A stretch of 5,300 bases of DNA from Candidatus Kuenenia stuttgartensis (GTDB lineage: Bacteria; Planctomycetota; Planctomycetia; Isosphaerales; Isosphaeraceae): positions 1-5,300 of the forward strand of contig CAMCFM010000345.1 in assembly GCA_945874095.1 (NCBI GenBank), given 5' to 3'. Both the position numbers and the translations under genes were made by a program. How positions within the stretch are numbered: the first letter of the stretch is position 1; each line of letters starts with the position of its first letter. The notes beneath the pieces are model-generated. The model made no database searches, had not been told where the DNA came from, and was given only the letters and a program-made list of their open reading frames with translations. Below are positions 1 to 5,300 of this stretch, piece by piece.

Positions 1-1347
1 GAAATTCATCAGGCTCAGATTAAATATCAGGCTGCGATGGAGAAACTACTCCCGGGCATACGTCACAAGCCTTTTAAAAATACTGTCAAACGCGATGAGA
101 CGCCTCGGGAAAAGCTCGGTCAAGTGCTGGTAGAAGAATGGGAAAAGGAAGTGACACCTGAGGAATTCAAAATTGATGAAGCCACCTGGAAGGTCATGGA
201 TTTAATTCCCCACGATTTTGACCTCAAATCCGCTTATGTTAAGCTCCTCACTGAAGAAGTGGCCGCATTCTATGACCCTAAAACAAAAACGATGCACTTG
301 ATCCGCGAGCCTGAAAAAGCGCCTGACGACAAGCCAAAAAAGCCGGCTTCATTAATGGAAATGATTATGGGGCGTGATCAAGGATTTGATAAGGCTGAAG
401 CCCAGGGCGTGATGGCCCACGAATTGACGCACGCCCTCGATGACCAGCATTTCGATTTGGACGCCATGTCGCAAGTCGTGATCGACGATGATGATGCAAC
501 ACTCGCCCTTTCCGCTTTGATGGAAGGTGAAGCCACTTTAACCATGATGGCTGTGGGCCAAAGCGATTGGACAGGGAATCAGATCATCTCCACGCCTGCC
601 GAAGGATTAAACAGGGTCATGCGCTGGATTACGCCTTTCATGCCAATGACAGGTGGTGCCGCATCGAAAAAATCGCCCCCTGTGATGGTGGAATCGCTGA
701 TTTTCCCCTACCTTCAGGGATTGGTCTTCTGCGCCAGTTTAACGAATCAGGGCGGTTGGCCTGCACTTGATCGAGCCTATGAAAACCCTCCTGTATCCAC
801 CGAACAAATCATTCATCCCGAAAAATATCAAGGCCCAAAACGTGACTGGCCAATGTCCATTAAACTTGGAGACTTTAGAACTCCTGACGGATTTAAACAG
901 CTTGGAGAAAGTGTTCTTGGCGAATTAACCATACGGATTTTATTAAGCCAGAATGGAGGACGAAATGCAGCCGCAGGCTGGGATGGCGATACACTCTGTG
1001 TATTTGAATCCTTAACCGTAAAGAATAAATTCGCCTGTGTCTGGATGACGACCTGGGATACCGCTCAGGATGCATACGAATTTACATCCGGAATTTCAAA
1101 ACAGTGGAAGAGTGACAAAAGCCCTGTCTTTACAGATCAGAAGCCTGTGGATGGCAACCTGAAATTCGTTTCAGGCGATCTCATTGTTGAGATGCGTGGA
1201 ATGGATGTACTTGTAACGCGTGGGTTTAAACCGGATGAAGCCAGCGGTGTGATGAATTCCATCTGGGCGAATTCAAAGAAAACAGAGAAGCAGTTCGACT
1301 GGGCTTCTGCTCGCTTAAAAGCTTCGAAGTCCAGAATGAACAATTAA
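1..1347 (+). CDS. Putative zinc metallopeptidase, 5'-truncated by the window edge
   Basis: The reading frame is open from base 1 to the TAA at 1345-1347. An ATG at 37 could start a 436-residue protein, but no Shine-Dalgarno sequence precedes it. The text right after it (PGIRHKPFKNTVKRDE) resembles the conserved opening of the mature domain in this family, so the true start and any signal peptide probably lie upstream. Numbering from that ATG, an HELTH zinc-binding and catalytic motif is at 128-132 within AHELTHALDDQHFD. LMEGEA at 161-166 supplies a likely third glutamate ligand, as in gluzincin peptidases. STEQIIHPEKY at 254-264 is a strong signature of this uncharacterised family. The C-terminal part carries AAAGWDGD at 311-318 and TTWDTAQDAYEF at 338-349, also typical of it. 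The product is inferred to be exported or a lipoprotein; its substrate is unknown. It converges on the minus-strand phosphoesterase gene with 13 bases between stop codons. Family assignment is fairly sure; peptidase activity is inferred from the motif. Confidence 0.82.
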   Translation, partial: EIHQAQIKYQAAMEKLLPGIRHKPFKNTVKRDETPREKLGQVLVEEWEKEVTPEEFKIDEATWKVMDLIPHDFDLKSAYVKLLTEEVAAFYDPKTKTMHLIREPEKAPDDKPKKPASLMEMIMGRDQGFDKAEAQGVMAHELTHALDDQHFDLDAMSQVVIDDDDATLALSALMEGEATLTMMAVGQSDWTGNQIISTPAEGLNRVMRWITPFMPMTGGAASKKSPPVMVESLIFPYLQGLVFCASLTNQGGWPALDRAYENPPVSTEQIIHPEKYQGPKRDWPMSIKLGDFRTPDGFKQLGESVLGELTIRILLSQNGGRNAAAGWDGDTLCVFESLTVKNKFACVWMTTWDTAQDAYEFTSGISKQWKSDKSPVFTDQKPVDGNLKFVSGDLIVEMRGMDVLVTRGFKPDEASGVMNSIWANSKKTEKQFDWASARLKASKSRMNN

Positions 1348-1352
1348 TCTCG

Positions 1353-1375
1353 CTTGAATCTTATTTGAATTCAAG
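1353..1375. other. Weak inverted repeat in the convergent gene junction
   Basis: CTTGAAT at 1353-1359 is matched by its exact reverse complement ATTCAAG at 1369-1375, with a 9-base loop. It spans the short gap between the two convergent stop codons and includes the minus-strand TAA at 1361-1363. It could act as a weak bidirectional terminator. However, each stem has only two G:C pairs and no T-run follows on either strand, so it may be a chance repeat. Confidence 0.25.
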
Positions 1376-2146
1376 AGTCGCCTGCTCCTCGCCCGGCCAT
1401 TGGCTCAACCCCATCTCATTTCCATGAATCCAAAGGTAAGGGCAGGGGGTTTGTTCCGTCCAAGTGCCTGTATTAATATAGCGAATTCCATTGACCACAG
1501 TATCTTCAGCATGATGCGTATGCCCACACGTGACGGAATTGCATTCGCGCCTCTTGGCTTCCTCGGTCGCACGATGCCGAATCAATGGCGTATTGCGCTG
1601 AAAGTCCTTGGATAGACGTCGAATCCAACGACACCATCTCAATGGCACAACCATTTGAATTCCTCGAAAAAGGGCCGAAAAGAATTCTGTCAGGCCCTTA
1701 TAGCCACTCACAATGGTATCGAACTGATCGCCATGCAAAATCCATAATTTTAATGGGCCATTATCAAACAAATACTCGTCCAGAATGTCCACTCCTACAA
1801 TATGGCTGATAATATCGGCTGGGCCATCGTGATTCCCACGCATCCAGATCACTCGAAAGTCTGCCCTGTCTGTATTTCTGCGAATAATCCGAAGGCAATT
1901 AAAGTGGTGGCGTTTCAATCTCTTGAAATTTAAATCGTCAAAAATATCGCCATTGATAATCAGCATTCGGGTTCGCGACACCACCCAGTCCAAAAACCTC
2001 TCCAACTCTTGAGCCTGACAGACTTCACTTCCAAGGTGCAGGTCACTGATAATCACGCAATCCCAGAGTATAGAGCCGTTCTGGCCGTCATACTCATTCA
2101 TATTCTGATGAAGTTGCATCTCATTTTCATTATCGTCGTCTGCCAT
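1361..2146 (-). CDS. Calcineurin-like metallophosphoesterase, COG2908 / LpxH-like
   Basis: This complete 261-residue protein has all the metal-binding motifs of the calcineurin-like phosphoesterase fold in order: SDLHLGS (34-40, D35 and H37), NGDIFD (65-70, D67), GNHD (104-107), LHGDQFD (137-143, H138) and CGHTHH (207-212, H209 and H211). They should hold a dinuclear metal centre. LHGDQFD, CGHTHHAE and YINTGTWTE (223-231) place it with COG2908, the superfamily of the lipid A enzyme LpxH (UDP-2,3-diacylglucosamine hydrolase). True LpxH usually has GNRD where this protein has GNHD, and it lacks the CGHxHHA signature, so I do not name it lpxH. Residues 150-180 form a hydrophobic and basic helical stretch where LpxH-like proteins have a lid. 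The first 25 residues are acidic and polar, with no signal peptide, so it is probably cytoplasmic. ATG at 2146 is chosen because AAGGA lies 9 bases upstream. It follows lhr by 27 bases, suggesting co-transcription and possibly a nucleic-acid substrate. Confidence 0.88.
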   Translation of the reverse strand: MADDDNENEMQLHQNMNEYDGQNGSILWDCVIISDLHLGSEVCQAQELERFLDWVVSRTRMLIINGDIFDDLNFKRLKRHHFNCLRIIRRNTDRADFRVIWMRGNHDGPADIISHIVGVDILDEYLFDNGPLKLWILHGDQFDTIVSGYKGLTEFFSALFRGIQMVVPLRWCRWIRRLSKDFQRNTPLIRHRATEEAKRRECNSVTCGHTHHAEDTVVNGIRYINTGTWTEQTPCPYLWIHGNEMGLSQWPGEEQATLEFK

Positions 2147-2155
2147 TGAAATCAG

Positions 2156-2160
2156 TCCTT
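2156..2160 (-). promoter_or_regulatory. Ribosome binding site of the metallophosphoesterase gene
   Basis: On the minus strand AAGGA lies 9 bases before the ATG at 2146. It falls in the 27-base gap after the lhr stop codon. It supports that start and means the gene can be translated independently from a shared mRNA. Confidence 0.7.
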
Positions 2161-2173
2161 TAGTCCGACAGAT

Positions 2174-5100
2174 TCAACTCAAGCCCCGGTACATGGTCAT
2201 CGAAAGCCCGTCATGCACAAACCCCAATTGCCCCAACACTTCCGCCCATTTTGTGGTCACAGGTGGGGCATCGTCAAGCACTGTCACCGTCCATTTTGTT
2301 GAAGTTCCTGTGAAATTTCTGATAAGATGCCGAAGTGCCTGCTCACGAACCGCTTCGGATGCATGTGGGAGGCTGGTTAAACGTTTTCCACGCTCCTGGA
2401 CAATCCAGACAGGGCGACCGTCCACCAGTACGAGCGAATTGCTCAAGATCCGTGGCAATCGGGCACGACCACCATCAACCAACGGCAAGTCCAATGGTGC
2501 TGACGATCCGTAAACGTTTGCAGGATCAATCGCTGAGACCAAATAAATCGATGGATCCAATCCCGTTTGCTCAGCACCTGTTGCAATCCGGTCGCAAAAC
2601 ATCACGAGCTCATTTGCGGTATCGTCTGTCGTATACTGCACGCCTGAAAGACCTTCCACAAAATAGCCGCGTCGCACCTCGCCACGCCATTCGGCAGATT
2701 CAAGCCAATCGGCGAGATCTGCCCAAGCCAGGCCAGGGGCTGCAAAATGGACCACTTCGCGGCAAACGACACCATATCGTTGCATTAATAATGCAGCCCA
2801 GGCCGCCATTCGTGTTTCCGATTCATCCCGATCTGATGTGACATCATCATCGGCCGTTGACAGCCACCTCCAACGCCCTTCAGTGCCTGGTTCCTGCGTC
2901 AATGCGTTGCGCCCCGACCCACGCTGCCCCCCACCGACTCCCTGCTGAGCCAGCAATGCCCGAAAACCGTCGATTCGTCTGGGAGGCCTGCTGATCTGTC
3001 GTTCGCCACCCGTTTTTCTACCGCCAGACTTAGTTTGCGACTCCGAGCTGAAAAACCGTTCGAGAAATACAACTTTTTCATTTGTCACGGATTGACTTCG
3101 TACCAGTTCTTTCATCCCATTTCTAATATTAGAAATCGGCTTTGCCAATTTTAATGCAATCTCTGCTGATGTGGCAGGACCAGTTTTGATCAACAAATCG
3201 CGAATTTCTCCAACACAGCCTTTTTCGTCCCCTAAGCCATTTGAAGTATTTACAATAAATCCTGGAAAATCACGATACTGAAATGCAATTCTGGGCACTT
3301 CTGGAGGATCTTCAGCCTGATAAATTGCAGTCCATGACCAATCACCAAGCCTCATCATTGCATCCAGGTTTTGAAAATAGTCACCTGAAAGCCGCTTGGG
3401 AAGGATCGCTTCACGCCATTCCCTGGGAGTTGCTGACCAACCCTGGAGTGGCATCAGGATTTTAGATAGTGCCTCTAAACCAGCGTTTCCCTGGAGTTTT
3501 TGATGGGCCATTTCTGTCCCAAAGGCACGGTCCGCAACCCAGGCGGCCCAAGATTCAGGTGAAATCGATTGCACATCACGACGACGCTGCGACAAACTCA
3601 TCTCGACCATTCGACGCATGTGCCGGGCATCTGCCCACTGCGAGACCCCGGAGTTTTGTTCGTTCGGTGGAATTCTCACAAATCCGCCTGATTCTGTCCA
3701 TTTTGCCAACCAGTCAGCAGCTACAGAAGGCTCCAGAGAATATCGCTGTACCAGATCGTCCACCGTGATCAGGGAGCGAGTCCTCACAAATCGGGTACAG
3801 ATCTTGTCCAATGCCGCCCACCTGGCTTCACTCATGTCAGTGACAGCCGCTTTTTTCGACTCTTTTTTGGAGTTCGGAAATAAATAAGGAAAAGCGGCCT
3901 GATAATTCGCATGTTCCTCTGCAGCAATCCACAAACCATGTTTTGCAGAATACGAATTTAAATAAACGCAGATTTTTCGATCAGCCAATTGATCCAGAAA
4001 TGGTTGAAGTTCCGGAATCACTTCATGAGAGCTGAGATCACCCAAACGTTCGATTCGTTCAGCCAGTTCTTCAGCCGACCGGACTGGCCTTTTCCAGGCA
4101 TCCGCCAAACGCTGCCCAAGCCGTTCCACCGCACGTGGATCAAGCAACTCGTCAAGCACTGCCCCGGGAGGTGGTTCCGCAAGATTTGCACGCTCTCGCC
4201 CACCTTTTGCTTGATGAGGTTGATCCCATTCATAAAGAAATTTCCGTTCAAACCGGTTCATCAGATCGGCTGCAAATGGGCTTGCAGACTCGCCTGATCG
4301 CTTGACAATCCGTATTGAACCAGCCTCAATTTGCTCCAAAAGATTTCTCAAAAGATCGAGATCCAGATCCTGCGTCAGACATTCTCTGTAACACTCTAAA
4401 ACGATCGGAAAATCAGGCATCTGGCGGACCACCTGAAGCAGGTCTTTCGCACGCAACCGCTGAAGCCATAGAGGTGTACGTTTCCCAGGATCAGGTCTGG
4501 GCAAGAGCAGTGCCCGTGACGCATTTTGACGAAACCTGAGCCCGAAAAGGGCGCTGTCTGCAAGTTCAAGTCGCAGTCGTTCACTTGCTTCGCCAAAGCT
4601 CAGTTGATCGAGCAAGTCGAGAGGTGGCTGATTCTCGACATCTCTGGGCAATCGCATAATCAGGCCATCGTCAGCATGTTGCGCAGCCGGCCTGAATCCA
4701 AAACGGTCGAATAGTCGATTCTGAAGGATCAGTTTAAGAGCCTGATGAACCCTTCCACCCCAAGGACTTAGAATCGCCAATGCCACTTCGCCTGCGGGAT
4801 CGCGAAAGGCTTCGACCAAAACGGTGCGATCATCGGGAAGGGATCCCGCAACCCGTTTCTGGCGATCAATGAACCGGATCAAGTCTCCAGCCGAGTCGTC
4901 ATCAAGCCGGCATTGATCCCTTAAATACACCAAAATGTCTGAGTGCTTGTCCCGATCACCCACCCGTCGAATCAAACCTCCAATGGCCGCTCCAAGGGTT
5001 GCCGATCTTCGAGATTCTTCGCCTCGCCAAAACGGCATAACGACCATATCGCCTCCACCAGATGGAGATACGACAACTCGATCAGCCTCAATCCGGTCGA

Positions 5101-5300
5101 TCCGCCAAGTGGAACTACCCAGCCGAAACGCTTCGCCCGGGCGACGTTCGAGCACGAATTCCTCGTCAAGCGAGCCTAGTGTAGGGCCACCTTCGCCCAG
5201 TTTTACAGGATATTGACCTGTATCAGGGATAGCACCACCACCCATCAGGGCCAGCGACGACGAGCCCGGTAGGGCGACAAGTTGATCTTTGACACGGTCC
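2174..5300 (-). CDS. lhr: Lhr-type DEAD/DEAH-box DNA helicase, C-terminal 1041 residues (5' end outside window)
   Basis: Lhr is an ATP-dependent 3'-to-5' ssDNA translocase that unwinds RNA:DNA or DNA duplexes and is linked to DNA damage repair. The frame is open to the window edge (DRVKDQLVALPG precedes the in-frame ATG at 5243-5245), so that ATG is internal. The two RecA-like motor domains with the Walker motifs are mostly off-window. Numbering from that ATG, Lhr signatures are GGAIPDTGQY (3-12), LDEEFVLERRPGEAFRLGS (26-44), MPFWRGE (70-76), SPWGGRVH (160-167), FGFRPAAQHADDGLIMRLP (182-200) and the segment LLQVVRQMPDFPIVLECYRE (269-288), all in the winged-helix and beta-barrel part of the core. 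The long-form C-terminal domain follows. It has AlkZ-like tandem winged helices from about 475 (RWAALDKICTRFVRTRSLIT, SQWADARHMRR), then SVTNEKVVFLERFF (719-732), a low-complexity linker (733-790), GRWRWLS (790-796), and RYGVVCREVV to RRGYFVEGLSGVQY (823-871). It ends in a beta-rich module. Total length is inferred to be near 1,490 residues, which means full-length Lhr and not the shorter Lhr-Core. No frameshift is seen. It is probably first in an operon with the phosphoesterase. Confidence 0.95.
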   Translation of the reverse strand, partial: DRVKDQLVALPGSSSLALMGGGAIPDTGQYPVKLGEGGPTLGSLDEEFVLERRPGEAFRLGSSTWRIDRIEADRVVVSPSGGGDMVVMPFWRGEESRRSATLGAAIGGLIRRVGDRDKHSDILVYLRDQCRLDDDSAGDLIRFIDRQKRVAGSLPDDRTVLVEAFRDPAGEVALAILSPWGGRVHQALKLILQNRLFDRFGFRPAAQHADDGLIMRLPRDVENQPPLDLLDQLSFGEASERLRLELADSALFGLRFRQNASRALLLPRPDPGKRTPLWLQRLRAKDLLQVVRQMPDFPIVLECYRECLTQDLDLDLLRNLLEQIEAGSIRIVKRSGESASPFAADLMNRFERKFLYEWDQPHQAKGGRERANLAEPPPGAVLDELLDPRAVERLGQRLADAWKRPVRSAEELAERIERLGDLSSHEVIPELQPFLDQLADRKICVYLNSYSAKHGLWIAAEEHANYQAAFPYLFPNSKKESKKAAVTDMSEARWAALDKICTRFVRTRSLITVDDLVQRYSLEPSVAADWLAKWTESGGFVRIPPNEQNSGVSQWADARHMRRMVEMSLSQRRRDVQSISPESWAAWVADRAFGTEMAHQKLQGNAGLEALSKILMPLQGWSATPREWREAILPKRLSGDYFQNLDAMMRLGDWSWTAIYQAEDPPEVPRIAFQYRDFPGFIVNTSNGLGDEKGCVGEIRDLLIKTGPATSAEIALKLAKPISNIRNGMKELVRSQSVTNEKVVFLERFFSSESQTKSGGRKTGGERQISRPPRRIDGFRALLAQQGVGGGQRGSGRNALTQEPGTEGRWRWLSTADDDVTSDRDESETRMAAWAALLMQRYGVVCREVVHFAAPGLAWADLADWLESAEWRGEVRRGYFVEGLSGVQYTTDDTANELVMFCDRIATGAEQTGLDPSIYLVSAIDPANVYGSSAPLDLPLVDGGRARLPRILSNSLVLVDGRPVWIVQERGKRLTSLPHASEAVREQALRHLIRNFTGTSTKWTVTVLDDAPPVTTKWAEVLGQLGFVHDGLSMTMYRGLS
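3119..3136. repeat. 18-base perfect palindrome inside lhr
   Basis: ATTTCTAATATTAGAAAT reads identically on both strands and is very A+T-rich. It lies within the lhr coding sequence, where on the minus strand it encodes the residues ISNIRN (704-709) in the winged-helix part of the C-terminal domain. A palindrome of this length is not expected by chance in a window this size, but no function is shown. It could be a site for a dimeric repressor or a cruciform-forming element, or simply a coding coincidence. Confidence 0.5.

Noticed and set aside
37..39. ATG at 37 as the true start of the metallopeptidase gene
   Set aside because: The frame stays open to base 1, no Shine-Dalgarno sequence precedes the ATG, and the protein would lack the export signal expected for this family. 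The start is more likely outside the window.
1361..2146. Naming the phosphoesterase pdeM because of its position beside lhr
   Set aside because: Its LHGDQFD and CGHTHHAE motifs match COG2908 rather than the ligase-associated PdeM family. No ligase or exonuclease gene is visible in the window.
2335..2841. 168-codon open frame on the + strand opposite the end of lhr, overlapping a 106-codon frame at 2193-2513
   Set aside because: Both lie wholly antisense to a strongly conserved part of Lhr. Their translations show no domain-like pattern, and I see no clear ribosome binding site, so they are shadow frames.
3469..4297. Several 89-102 codon + strand frames opposite the middle of lhr
   Set aside because: They overlap one another, are antisense to clear Lhr sequence, and look like random coding-complement translations.
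5243..5245. Minus-strand ATG at 5245 as the start of a 1023-residue protein
   Set aside because: The frame continues to the window edge with Lhr-like sequence (DRVKDQLVALPG), and GGAIPDTG is an internal Lhr motif just after the motor domains. The ATG encodes an internal methionine.

Overview
The window holds three protein-coding genes and almost no non-coding DNA. Two of the genes run off the ends. From left to right they are: the 3' part of a putative secreted zinc metallopeptidase gene on the + strand (1-1347), a complete calcineurin-like metallophosphoesterase gene on the - strand (1361-2146), and on the - strand the C-terminal two thirds of a full-length Lhr-type DNA helicase (2174 to beyond 5300). 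No RNA gene, insertion sequence, CRISPR array or phage gene is visible. No stretch longer than 30 bases lies outside a gene.

The organism is a bacterium with moderate G+C content by eye. The HELTHALDDQ-type metallopeptidase, the full-length Lhr and the LpxH-like phosphoesterase that is not a true LpxH would all fit a planctomycete. This is an inference from remembered family distribution, not a marker-based placement.

The two minus-strand genes look like one transcription unit. The lhr stop codon is followed after 27 bases by the phosphoesterase start, and the gap contains a good ribosome binding site. Lhr is a 3'-to-5' ssDNA translocase/helicase linked to DNA repair. In other bacteria, relatives of Lhr (Lhr-Core) sit in repair clusters with a manganese-dependent metallophosphoesterase nuclease (MPE/PdeM), an ATP-dependent ligase and an exonuclease. 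The pair here resembles that arrangement, but the helicase is the long form and the phosphoesterase has COG2908/LpxH-like motifs rather than PdeM ones. The metallopeptidase gene converges on the pair across only 13 bases and shows no functional link to it.

The window looks like ordinary chromosomal DNA. The points most worth following up are the Lhr-phosphoesterase pair and an 18-base perfect palindrome inside lhr. I see no strong evidence of a wholly new system.
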